DNA from: Endozoicomonas sp. SCSIO W0465
GTDB lineage: Bacteria; Pseudomonadota; Gammaproteobacteria; Pseudomonadales; Endozoicomonadaceae
Length of the DNA: 64,000 nt
Direction of reading: 5' to 3'
NCBI RefSeq assembly: GCF_023716865.1
Contig: NZ_CP092417.1
Location: forward strand, 6,178,001-6,242,000
This document shows positions 25,912 to 34,266 of the stretch, one piece after another. Position 1 is the first letter of the stretch; every line of letters starts with the position of its first letter. The notes below the pieces were generated by a model that did not search any database, was not told the origin of the DNA, and was given only the letters and a program-made list of their open reading frames with translations. The translations under genes were made by a program, and so were the position numbers.

Positions 25912-28408
25912 ACTACCGGATCTGGCCAGTGAACTGAAACATACTCATCAGCTCGATAACAGCCATGAGCGGGTAAAAAGCCATGAGCGGGTAAAAAGCG
26001 ATGAGCTGACTAACAGCCCTGAGCTGACCAATAGCCCTGAGCTGACTAATAGCCCTGAGCTGATCATAAGCAAAGAACCCGAAACGCCCATTGCTGCTGA
26101 CGAGCGCCATGCTCTGCACATGAGCGGAAACCGTTCGGCTAAACACGACAGTGCTCATCTGCATGTGACCGGTAAAGCCATCTATATTGATGACCGTCTG
26201 GAAATGGCCAACCAGCTGCATGCCGGGTTTGGTCTTTCAACAGAAGCCCATGCAGAAATCATCAGCATCAATTTTGATGACGTATGGAACACGCCCGGTG
26301 TTGTCGCGGTCATAACCGCAAACGATATTCCGGGGCACAAAGATATTGGCCCCGTCTTTCCGGGCGACATGCTGTTGGCTGAAGGCCGGGTGGATTATAT
26401 CGGACAACCGATTTTTGCCGTGGCGGCAACTTCTCATAAAGCCGCAAAAAGAGCCGTTCGAAAAGCCGTTGTTGAATACCGCACCCTTGATGCCATTCTC
26501 GGTATCGACCAGGCCATGGAACAACGCTCATTTGTTCGACCTGACCACACCATGAAAAAAGGTGATGCCAGACAGGCGATCCGTAACGCTGATCACCAGC
26601 TGTCAGGAAACATGTCGAACGGTGGTCAGGAACATTTTTACCTGGAAGGGCAAATCGCCAGCGTTATTCCCCGGGAAGATGGTCAGCTTCACGTATACAC
26701 GTCAAGCCAGCACCCTTCTGAGGTTCAGAAACTGGTTGCTGAGGTTATTGGTGTACCGCTGAATAAAGTCGTGGCCGATGTCCGCCGGATGGGTGGTGGT
26801 TTTGGTGGCAAGGAAACCCAGGCCGCAGCCCCGGCCTGTATTGCAGCGCTGCTCGCCGTAAAAACCGGCAGGCCGGTCAAGTTTCGAATTGACCGACAGC
26901 AGGACATGATGTCAACCGGTAAACGACACCCTTTCCGCCATCGCTATACCGTGGGTTTTGACCGGGAAGGCCTGCTGGCCGGTGTTGATATCGAGCTGGC
27001 CGCTGATGCCGGACACTCCCCGGACCTGACCGATGCCATTGTCGACCGGGCCATGTTCCACTCTGACAATGCCTATTATCTTAATAACGCCACCGTGATC
27101 GGCCACCGCTGTCGAACCCATACCGCATCCAATACCGCTTTCAGAGGCTTTGGTGGCCCCCAGGGCATGCTGGTCATCGAACGGATTATGGACGACATTG
27201 CACGCTCAACGGGTCTGGACCCTCTGGAGGTTCGCAAAAGAAACCTCTATGGCATCACTGACCGGAATACGACCCATTACCATCAGTGTGTGGAACACAA
27301 CGTACTGCATGATGTGATCGGTAAGCTGGAAGATAGCTCAGACTACTGGCGACGAAGAGAAGCCATCAGCGCATTCAACCAGCAAAGCCCGGTACTGAAA
27401 AAAGGATTGGCGTTGACTCCGGTAAAATTTGGTATCTCTTTTACTGCAAAACATCTGAATCAAGCCGGTGCGCTTGTCCATATCTATACCGATGGCAGTA
27501 TTCAGATCAACCACGGCGGTACCGAAATGGGTCAGGGCCTCTACACCAAAGTTGCCCAGATCGTGGCCAACGAGTTCGGTGTTGCTCTTGAACGGGTCCA
27601 GGTCACTTCGACCCGAACGGACAAAGTGCCTAACACGTCGCCCACCGCTGCCTCCAGTGGTTCTGACCTGAATGGCAAGGCGGCACAGGATGCCTGCCGG
27701 AAAATCCGGGACCGTCTGATTGAGTTTGCTGTTGAGCACTATGATGTCTCAGATAACGACGTTTCATTTCACGATAACGAAGTGCATCTGGGTGAACGTC
27801 AAATGCCGTTTGCAGGGTTCATCCAGGCCGCTTACCTGAACCGGGTTTCCCTGTCCAGCAGTGGCTTCTACAGCACTCCGGAAATTCACTATGACCGGGA
27901 AACCGCCAGTGGCCGTCCCTTCTACTACTTTGCCTGTGGAGCTTCTGTTTCAGAAGTCACGGTTGATACCCTGACGGGTGAGTACAAAGTGGATCGTGTG
28001 GACATCCTTCATGATGTGGGCCACTCACTCAACCCGGCGATTGATCAGGGCCAGATTGAAGGTGGTTTTATCCAGGGCATGGGCTGGATGACCACCGAAG
28101 AGCTGGTATGGGACGACAGTGGACGTTTGCTGAGTAACAACCCTGCGACCTATAAAATCCCAACCATTGAAGATATGCCGCCGGTATTTAATGTTGAGTT
28201 GTTCCAGCAGGCCAACCCAAAGCACACCATCTATCACTCAAAAGCGGTAGGTGAACCGCCGTTCATGCTGGGGATGTCGGTATGGTGTGCCATTCGGGAT
28301 GCCGTTTCCAGTCTTGCAGATTATCAGGTAAACCCACAAATTGATGTACCTGCCACCCCGGAAAGGGTCTTGACGGCAGTCACATCAATAAAAAATGCAG
28401 CGCTATAA
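25904..28408 (+). CDS. xdhB: Xanthine dehydrogenase molybdenum-binding subunit
   Basis: An 834-aa molybdopterin subunit. Conserved blocks are GQEHFYLEGQ, RRMGGGFGGKE (Mo-cofactor contact), TAFRGFGGPQG, INHGGTEMGQGLYTKVAQI and the GEPPFMLG segment with the catalytic Glu near the C-terminus. It oxidises xanthine at the Mo centre. Unusual: residues about 18-60 consist of tandem six-residue units (SHERVK, SPELTN) encoded by 18-bp repeats, inserted before the conserved start of the fold. Middle gene of xdhABC. Confidence 0.93.
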   Translation: MRKLPDLASELKHTHQLDNSHERVKSHERVKSDELTNSPELTNSPELTNSPELIISKEPETPIAADERHALHMSGNRSAKHDSAHLHVTGKAIYIDDRLEMANQLHAGFGLSTEAHAEIISINFDDVWNTPGVVAVITANDIPGHKDIGPVFPGDMLLAEGRVDYIGQPIFAVAATSHKAAKRAVRKAVVEYRTLDAILGIDQAMEQRSFVRPDHTMKKGDARQAIRNADHQLSGNMSNGGQEHFYLEGQIASVIPREDGQLHVYTSSQHPSEVQKLVAEVIGVPLNKVVADVRRMGGGFGGKETQAAAPACIAALLAVKTGRPVKFRIDRQQDMMSTGKRHPFRHRYTVGFDREGLLAGVDIELAADAGHSPDLTDAIVDRAMFHSDNAYYLNNATVIGHRCRTHTASNTAFRGFGGPQGMLVIERIMDDIARSTGLDPLEVRKRNLYGITDRNTTHYHQCVEHNVLHDVIGKLEDSSDYWRRREAISAFNQQSPVLKKGLALTPVKFGISFTAKHLNQAGALVHIYTDGSIQINHGGTEMGQGLYTKVAQIVANEFGVALERVQVTSTRTDKVPNTSPTAASSGSDLNGKAAQDACRKIRDRLIEFAVEHYDVSDNDVSFHDNEVHLGERQMPFAGFIQAAYLNRVSLSSSGFYSTPEIHYDRETASGRPFYYFACGASVSEVTVDTLTGEYKVDRVDILHDVGHSLNPAIDQGQIEGGFIQGMGWMTTEELVWDDSGRLLSNNPATYKIPTIEDMPPVFNVELFQQANPKHTIYHSKAVGEPPFMLGMSVWCAIRDAVSSLADYQVNPQIDVPATPERVLTAVTSIKNAAL
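25976..26079 (+). repeat. 18-bp in-frame tandem repeats inside xdhB
   Basis: About six 18-bp units: two of AGCCATGAGCGGGTAAAA type followed by four of AGCCCTGAGCTGACTAAT type. Because the unit is a multiple of three, copy number changes keep the frame, giving a variable hydrophilic N-terminal linker. Confidence 0.8.
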
Positions 28409-28434
28409 AAAGACCGATGGGAGAGGGACAGAGT

Positions 28435-29286
28435 ATGTGGATTGACGCATTGGCCAATCTTCAGAAAACCGGTGAGTTGGGTGTACTGATCACTATTCTG
28501 GGGTCAGCAGGTTCTGCCCCCAGAAAGTCCGGCAGTAAAATGGTGGTCACTGCCGACCAGTGCTTTGATACCATCGGTGGCGGGCAGTTGGAGTTTCTAC
28601 TGATCCAGAAAGCCCGGGAGCTTCTTCTGGGCAATCACTCTGAGCCCGTTCTGGAATACTTTCCTCTTGGCCCCAGGCTGGGTCAATGCTGTGGCGGCAG
28701 TGTCAGTGCGCTGCTCGAACCTGTCACCACCTGTGGTTTTCGTATTGCGCTGTTTGGCGCCGGTCACGTTGGCCATGCGCTGGTGAATGTTCTGGCCCCC
28801 CTGGATTGCCAGATTACCTGGATCGACAGCAGGGCAGAGCGGTTTCCAGATGCGATACCGGGAAATGTTCAGGTCTGTATCAGTGATCGACCGGAACTGG
28901 AGGTCGAAAATCTGCAAGAGGACACATTTGTTCTGGTCGTCACCCACAACCATCAACTGGATTTCGCGATTACCGAAGCAACACTGAAACATGACAACAG
29001 TCGCTGGTTAGGCGTTATTGGCTCAGAAACCAAGGCAAAGCGTTTTCGTCAACGACTGGAACACAGAGGCTGTTTCTCGTCAGCTGATATTGAACAGATG
29101 CGCTGCCCGGTCGGTTTGAACAATGTTGGCGGCAGAAAGCCCGCTGAAATTGCCATTTCGATTGCCGCTGAAATTTTGTCCATACACAATGGAAGTCGGG
29201 ATGAAAAGAATAAAAAGCGGGAAGGCATCCCGTGGCAAGACTTGAAAAAATCCTTATATTCTCATGAGCATGAAGCTGCCCAATGA
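28435..29286 (+). CDS. xdhC: XdhC molybdenum-cofactor insertion/maturation protein
   Basis: A 283-aa XdhC. The N-terminal XdhC/CoxI domain shows SAGSAPRKSGSKMVV and DTIGGGQLEFLL, and the C-terminal Rossmann-like domain has ALFGAGHVGHALVNVL and ends with LNNVGGRKPAEIAISIAAEIL. It receives and protects the sulfurated Mo cofactor and delivers it to XdhB. I chose the ATG at 28435 because GGGAGAGGG lies just upstream; an in-frame ATG at 28417 is possible. It starts 26 bp after xdhB. Confidence 0.88.
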   Translation: MWIDALANLQKTGELGVLITILGSAGSAPRKSGSKMVVTADQCFDTIGGGQLEFLLIQKARELLLGNHSEPVLEYFPLGPRLGQCCGGSVSALLEPVTTCGFRIALFGAGHVGHALVNVLAPLDCQITWIDSRAERFPDAIPGNVQVCISDRPELEVENLQEDTFVLVVTHNHQLDFAITEATLKHDNSRWLGVIGSETKAKRFRQRLEHRGCFSSADIEQMRCPVGLNNVGGRKPAEIAISIAAEILSIHNGSRDEKNKKREGIPWQDLKKSLYSHEHEAAQ

Positions 29287-29578
29287 TAATAACTGACTTG
29301 TGTCGTCATATTCCCACATGAAAAGTTGGGAATACTTCATCATTCTGGTGATATAATCCCCGCAAAATGCCCATTGATCGGTCTTCTGCATTCGAGTGCT
29401 ATCAGTGCATCACTGCCAGGTAACCCTGTAAGCCCCTCTTACGGGAAATTACTATCTCGGAATACTCACCGGCAGCAAGCATCATAACCGTTGGTCGAGT
29501 CCTGCAACCCTGAGTTGCTAACCGGTCAGATCAACAGAATGGGCAAACCGATTATGCTCCATTTAAAGAGGTACAACT
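29287..29578 (+). promoter_or_regulatory. Intergenic region before the DeoR-type regulator gene
   Basis: A 292-bp gap without a gene. It contains a stem ATTCCCA/TGGGAAT (29309-29333), which could end the xdh transcript, and a TATAAT at about 29351, which could be a -10 box and would give a leader of more than 200 nt for the downstream regulator. A Shine-Dalgarno-like AAAGAGG lies before 29579. Confidence 0.35.
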
Positions 29579-30340
29579 ATGCTCCCGGTTGAACGTCGCG
29601 AACACATCCTTGCTTTTGTTGAAGAAAAAGGCTGTGCCAACATCGAAGAAATGGCTGAACGTTTCGATGTATCCCAAATGACCATCCGTCGTGATATTCG
29701 CACACTCGAGCAGGAAGACAAGCTGCGCGTGACCTATGGTGGCGCCGTGTCCAAAAGCTTTCTGATGGAAGACATTCCCTACGAAAAGAAGAACGCGGTT
29801 AACATTGAAGAGAAAAAGTCCATCGCCCATGAAGCGCTGAAACAGATCCGTGAAGGGCAGATCGTCCTGCTGGACTCTGGCACCAGTACAATGGCTCTGG
29901 CCAAACTGATGATGCGCATGAAGGTCACCGTGATCACTACTGACCTGAAAATTGCCCTGCAGCTTTCCGACTCTTCAACCGTTAAGGTATTCACAACTGG
30001 TGGTAACGTCAGTGCTATCACCAAGGCTCATACTGACGTTGCTGCACTGTCATTCCTGGACAGTATTAATGCAGATATTGCCTTTCTGGCGACCAACAGC
30101 TGGAGCCTGAACAATGGCGTGACGACAGCATCCAATGATCATTACTACATTCGTCGTAAAATGATGGAACGGGCCAATAAAACCGTTCTCCTGGCGGATT
30201 CCAGTAAATTTGGTGCCTCCAGCATGAAAACCATCGCGCATCTGGAAGAGCTGGATTGCATAATTACCGACAGCAAGTTTGATGAGGATAATCTGGCTGC
30301 GATCCGTGAAGCGGGTGGCAACATCATTCTGCCATCCTGA
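29579..30340 (+). CDS. DeoR/GlpR-family transcriptional regulator
   Basis: A 253-aa regulator. The N-terminal helix-turn-helix (MLPVERREHILAFVEEKG ... VSQMTIRRDIRTLEQ) is typical of DeoR. The C-terminal sugar-phosphate sensor domain has LLDSGTSTMALAKLM, VITTDLKIALQL, DIAFLATNSW and LADSSKFG. Such proteins usually repress sugar or nucleoside catabolic genes and release DNA on binding a phosphorylated sugar. No catabolic partner is adjacent, so the target is unknown. Followed by a terminator. Confidence 0.9.
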   Translation: MLPVERREHILAFVEEKGCANIEEMAERFDVSQMTIRRDIRTLEQEDKLRVTYGGAVSKSFLMEDIPYEKKNAVNIEEKKSIAHEALKQIREGQIVLLDSGTSTMALAKLMMRMKVTVITTDLKIALQLSDSSTVKVFTTGGNVSAITKAHTDVAALSFLDSINADIAFLATNSWSLNNGVTTASNDHYYIRRKMMERANKTVLLADSSKFGASSMKTIAHLEELDCIITDSKFDEDNLAAIREAGGNIILPS

Positions 30341-30360
30341 TCAGCAGGATAGTGTTTTCA

Positions 30361-30384
30361 GGGAGCCAGATGGTTCCCTTTTTT
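30361..30384 (+). terminator. Rho-independent terminator after the DeoR gene
   Basis: GGGAGCC-AGAT-GGTTCCC stem followed by TTTTTT, 20 bp after the regulator stop and before the convergent hslR gene. Confidence 0.75.
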
Positions 30385-30421
30385 ATGATGAAGTTCAATA
30401 GTAGTTCAATGCCAGCAGGAA

Positions 30422-30979
30422 TCAGTAATCAGCCTTATGCTTCAGGATCTCACGGCGTTGCTTTTTATCAGGGCGGTGTTCGGGTCTTGGCATTGCCCCT
30501 CTCAAGGCTTTTCGATTAGCTGCTGCTGCCTCCCTGGACTGAAGGCTCTCCGGTGTTTCCTCATAGAGTTGCTGAGCCAACTCGGCCTTCTGGCGCTTAT
30601 CATTGAGTGTCTTGACAATGACAATTCGCTCATCCCAGCCAGCCCGAAGTTTGATTACATCACCAACCCGGGGCTCTTTGCCCGGCTTACACCGCTGACC
30701 ATTTAAGTGCACTTTGCCTCCATCAATGGCCTCCTTTGCGATACTTCGGGTGGCTCTATTTTGATTACGAACTGCTCTACAGTGAAAACTGACTGTAGGT
30801 CACGAAAAACAAGGATTGAGCAACATTACCGGACAATATGCTGACAACCTTTGTAGATAAAGGGCTTCAGCAATGTTCAACCCAGTAGCAGTCTGAAATC
30901 CTACAAGAGCCCTTCGGGTTTTATAAAAGCGTGCTGCCCATAACCATTTATCAAGCCTGATCTTTTCGCTATGACTCAT
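30422..30979 (-). pseudogene. hslR: hslR (Hsp15), interrupted by a 160-bp MITE
   Basis: Ribosome-associated heat-shock protein 15 with an S4 RNA-binding domain; in E. coli it rescues blocked 50S subunits carrying nascent chains. The 5' part (30979 down to 30912) encodes an S4 start ending RLDKWLWAARFYKTR, and the 3' part (30751 to 30422) encodes SIAKEAIDGGKVHLNGQR and the RPDKKQRR tail. Removing the MITE and one target copy restores a 129-aa protein of normal length. The 168-bp insertion is a multiple of three but carries an in-frame TGA, so the S4 domain is cut. The start overlaps the yrfG stop, as in a yrfG-hslR operon. Confidence 0.88.
30752..30911. mobile_element. 160-bp MITE, copy 1 (inside hslR)
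   Basis: Ends GGCTCTATTTTGATT and a complementary terminus finishing AAGAGCC, with 8-bp target duplication CTTCGGGT on both sides (30744-30751 and 30912-30919). Same length and similar sequence as 49155-49314. No transposase. The GGCTCT tips and 8-bp duplications fit mobilisation by an ISL3-like or IS1595-like transposase, which is inference. Confidence 0.88.
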
Positions 30980-31227
30980 TTTGTCACCCTATCGTGAATG
31001 TACAGTTCCCGGAAGTCCTCCACAGCGTTGTAGAGGCCTGTGTCCCAGGGCCCTTTTTGACTGTCCGGGTGACGGATGGCCAGCAGCTCAGCAATACCAT
31101 AGGTTTTAGCGGAATCAAGAATGCCGGTATCCAGACCCAGTTCTCTGGCCCAGAAATCCAGACAATACCACTGCAGCTTGCCATAGGTTTGTGCAAAACG
31201 GGGATGAAGCGTTGCTTTTGCCCTGAC

Positions 31228-32835
31228 GTAACTGTTCAGCACCCCCACATAAATCTGGAATTTTCTGATTTTTATACCATCCTCTTAAGCACCATTTTTC
31301 CACAATATTCGCCAGCATGATTCCAGAACTACCCGCAACTATGTCGGCTGAGATTCTCTTGAAAGAGAATGCAGAGCTGCGGATGAGAGTTGCCTGTCTG
31401 GAAGAGCGATGTCGAGAATTGGAAGAAAAGGTTGGCAAGAACAGTCAAAACAGCAGCAAGCCGCCATCGTCTGATGGTTATCAAAAACCTTGTAAAAACA
31501 GTAATTCTCCAGATCATTCTGACGACCTTTCCGCAGATAAAGGTACCGATCCATCGGATGAAAAACCCAATCCTAAAAGTCTGAGACAGTCTTCTGGTAA
31601 TAAAGCCGGTGGAAAGAAAGGGCATCAGGGCACTTGTCTTAAACAGGTCGATATCCCTGACTATATTGAGTACCTTCCGGTTAAAGAATGCAATAAATGT
31701 CAGGCGTCTCTTCTTGATAGTGAGCCGGTCAAATATATTGAACGACAGGTGTTTGAACCAGGGAGACCGGGTGAATTTGAAGTAACGGCCCATAGAGCTG
31801 AAGTAAAAATCTGCACTTGTGGTTGTCGGAATCAGGCTGAATTCCCGGAAGGTGTTACCGCTGCCGCACAATATGGCTCAGCCACACAGGCTATGGCCGT
31901 CTATCTTAACCAATACCATTTCCTGCCTTTTAAGCGCGTGTCAGAGTATTTTAATACTCTCTATAAAATGAGTGTAAGTGCAGGCACTGTCGCCAATTTT
32001 GTGGCCAGAACCTATGAAAATCTGGCTTCTACTGAAGAGGTTATTCGTGACGCCTTGCGGGAATCGTCTGTTGCCGGAGCCGATGAAACGGGTATGCGGG
32101 CCGAGGGCTCTTTGCACTGGCTACACGTTATGCGGGATGAACAATGGACGCTCTACTACTTGTCTGAAAAGCGAGGTCGTGAGGCCATGGACACGATGGG
32201 CATACTGCTAACATTTGCAGGCGTTCTGGTTCATGATCATTGGAAATCCTATTTTGCATATGCGGCAACTCACGTACTTTGCAATGCCCATCACCTGAGG
32301 GAGCTTTTGGGTGTTGTTGATAGGGACAGCAATCAACTGGCGTTGCGATTGATGAAGCTACTGAGGCTTTCCTGGCATTACTGCAAGGGCTTTAAGACCA
32401 TAGGTATGCTACAGATGCCAAGTGTTGTCTGTGAACGAATCGAGAAGATTTATGACCGGTTGCTTCAGCGGGCTCTAATGAAAGAAGTCGTCTATATGGA
32501 GAAGCAACGAGAGGAGCTTAAGCGCAAGAAAGTCAAGAATACTAAAGCTTACAATCTCTTCAAACGACTCACTGAGTTCAAGGCTGAGACACTGCGCTTC
32601 ATGTCAGATTTTACCATTCCCTTCGATAACAATGGCAGTGAGCGGGATGTTCGAATGGCCAAGTTAAAGCAGAAAATCTCAGGCTGCTTCAGGAGTGCAG
32701 ACGGTGGTTCTATGTTTGCACGGATTCGCAGCTATTTGTCGTCTGCCAGAAAACAGGGAATGGACATATATCAATCACTTCATAGAGCTGTTCGGAATTA
32801 CTGTAATATGCCTTTGCTCAGTGCTGAATAGTTAC
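31228..32835 (+). mobile_element. IS66-family element (ISBst12-like), copy B
   Basis: 1608 bp, same termini as copy A but in the opposite orientation. Perfect 8-bp target duplication GCCCTGAC (31220-31227 and 32836-32843) within yrfG. Confidence 0.95.
31317..32831 (+). CDS. tnpC: IS66-family transposase (TnpC), copy B
   Basis: 504 aa, identical to copy A at every residue, with the same coiled coil, zinc-binding cysteines and DDE core. It is the only copy of the four on the plus strand, so recombination with copy A, C or D would invert the DNA in between. Confidence 0.95.
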   Translation: MIPELPATMSAEILLKENAELRMRVACLEERCRELEEKVGKNSQNSSKPPSSDGYQKPCKNSNSPDHSDDLSADKGTDPSDEKPNPKSLRQSSGNKAGGKKGHQGTCLKQVDIPDYIEYLPVKECNKCQASLLDSEPVKYIERQVFEPGRPGEFEVTAHRAEVKICTCGCRNQAEFPEGVTAAAQYGSATQAMAVYLNQYHFLPFKRVSEYFNTLYKMSVSAGTVANFVARTYENLASTEEVIRDALRESSVAGADETGMRAEGSLHWLHVMRDEQWTLYYLSEKRGREAMDTMGILLTFAGVLVHDHWKSYFAYAATHVLCNAHHLRELLGVVDRDSNQLALRLMKLLRLSWHYCKGFKTIGMLQMPSVVCERIEKIYDRLLQRALMKEVVYMEKQREELKRKKVKNTKAYNLFKRLTEFKAETLRFMSDFTIPFDNNGSERDVRMAKLKQKISGCFRSADGGSMFARIRSYLSSARKQGMDIYQSLHRAVRNYCNMPLLSAE

Positions 32836-33040
32836 GCCCTGACTAACGACATACCGTGTTGTTCTGCGTATCTTTCCGGCACATACTCTTGCCAGAAATA
32901 ATTGTCAAAATGGAGGTCTAATAATGTTCCATCCATATCCAGCAGTACTGTGCTGATCTTGGCCCAGTCAATCATGATGGCATCTCATTAAAAGAAATTC
33001 CGTGTTTTGCAAAAGGAGAAGACCCGATGAGATTATACGA

Positions 33041-33676
33041 CTAAATTTTCACCTCTGATGTAGCAAGTTTTAGTGCAAGACCAAGAAAAACGGTACCTGA
33101 AATTTTATTAAGATATAGTTGGGCTTTTTTTGAACCAGACAGCCATGCTCCTAGCATAGAAGACAATAGTGATATAATATTGAAGACCAGTAAAGTGACA
33201 AGGATAAATATAAAACCGAGAACAAAAATCTGTGGTGCAATCGCTCCTGACTCAGGTGATGCGAATTGTGGAAGAAAAGCTAAAAAGAAAATTGAAACTT
33301 TCGGGTTTGTAATATTCATTATAATACCGCGAAAATACAGTTTAATCGGGGTTACAGGATCAGACCTCCCAGCGCTATTAATGTTTTTACCTGGTGCTTT
33401 AAATGCCTGCCATGCTAAATATATAAGATAAGCTGCACCAATCAATTTGAGTATATTAAATGCAAGCACTGATGTTTGAAAAATTGCTGCCACCCCAAAG
33501 GCTACTGCAGCTGTATGAAAGATCAGGCCAGTACATAAGCCCAAAGTAACAAAAAAACCAGCCTTTCTACCGTGCAGAGCCGATTGGGTTAATACAAAAA
33601 TATTATCAGGTCCTGGTGCCAGACTCAGAAGAATGGATGCTAACCCCAAGGTAATAAATGCTTCAACTGTAATCAT
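33041..33676 (-). CDS. LysE/RhtB-family amino-acid exporter
   Basis: A 211-aa inner-membrane protein with about six hydrophobic segments and the LysE/RhtB start TLGLASILLSLAPGPDNIFVLTQSALHGRKAGFFVTLGLC, given here only as a pattern of the PGPDN motif with its following helix. Members export amino acids such as homoserine, threonine or lysine. The start at 33676 has AGGA seven bases upstream. The gene lies just upstream of the yrfG start in the same orientation and at the edge of the cassette-like region; I see no attC next to it. Confidence 0.85.
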   Translation of the reverse strand: MITVEAFITLGLASILLSLAPGPDNIFVLTQSALHGRKAGFFVTLGLCTGLIFHTAAVAFGVAAIFQTSVLAFNILKLIGAAYLIYLAWQAFKAPGKNINSAGRSDPVTPIKLYFRGIIMNITNPKVSIFFLAFLPQFASPESGAIAPQIFVLGFIFILVTLLVFNIISLLSSMLGAWLSGSKKAQLYLNKISGTVFLGLALKLATSEVKI

Positions 33677-33711
33677 GGTAATTCCTGTGATTATATTTGA
33701 TTGACTTATTA

Positions 33712-34236
33712 TCACTTGAGTTCATCAATAGTTCTAAGTGTTTCTATAACACCTCTTGCCGATGCTTTCGCATCAGAAGACTTTGGCTTAAATTGAGCAG
33801 AATATAAACAGTTTAATGGTAAGTCATAAACGGTTCTCATTTCATCACTGACAATTGTTGAATTATCATAAGTTAGATATCGAACCTCAAGTACAATGGC
33901 TGAAGCAGGCCCGCCCAATCGGCATTTAACACCACTGGAATTATCTAACTTTTCGATTCCACCAGTTTGAAAGTCATAACTTAAATTACGCCTTAGATTT
34001 TTTAATCGATAAAATGTGGCAATATCAATATCGTCAATATCCGTACCATCAATTGCAATTTTAAACTGCTCATCTTGAAATGATATGTTTGGATCAATAT
34101 TATCACCATAAAAGCTTATAGTTTTTGTGACCTGGTCATCTGACGTGAACTTAAGCTTTAGTAATAACTCTGTTTGTGAAAAAGCTTCACTTGCAATGAA
34201 TAGCAGTGGAACAATAAAAATTGAACGGATTAGCAT
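33712..34236 (-). CDS. Secreted protein of unknown function
   Basis: About 174 aa with a signal peptide (MLIRSIFIVPLLFIASEAFS) and a mature part rich in charged residues (ATFYRLKNLRRNLSYDF) without a recognised domain. I chose ATG 34236 because GAAGG lies upstream; ATG 34251 has no such site. It precedes the LysE gene and follows an IS630 element that sits about 30 bp upstream of its start, so its promoter may be IS-derived. Confidence 0.6.
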   Translation of the reverse strand: MLIRSIFIVPLLFIASEAFSQTELLLKLKFTSDDQVTKTISFYGDNIDPNISFQDEQFKIAIDGTDIDDIDIATFYRLKNLRRNLSYDFQTGGIEKLDNSSGVKCRLGGPASAIVLEVRYLTYDNSTIVSDEMRTVYDLPLNCLYSAQFKPKSSDAKASARGVIETLRTIDELK

Positions 34237-34266
34237 AACATAAGCCTTCATTCAGATTTGAGAGTT

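Larger units (their letters stand above)
30976..32975 (-). pseudogene. yrfG: yrfG-type HAD nucleotidase, split by IS66 and internally deleted
   Basis: The N-terminal part (32975-32836) encodes VLLDMDGTLLDLHFDNYFW, the HAD motif I of GMP/IMP 5'-nucleotidase YrfG. IS66 copy B follows, then the frame resumes with LQWYCLDFWARELGLD. It then jumps directly to the C-terminal TGILDSAKTYGIAELLAIRHPDSQKG, so about 110 residues with HAD motifs II-IV are missing compared with E. coli YrfG. The deletion keeps the frame. The gene is dead twice over. Gene order yrfG-hslR matches E. coli. Confidence 0.85.
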
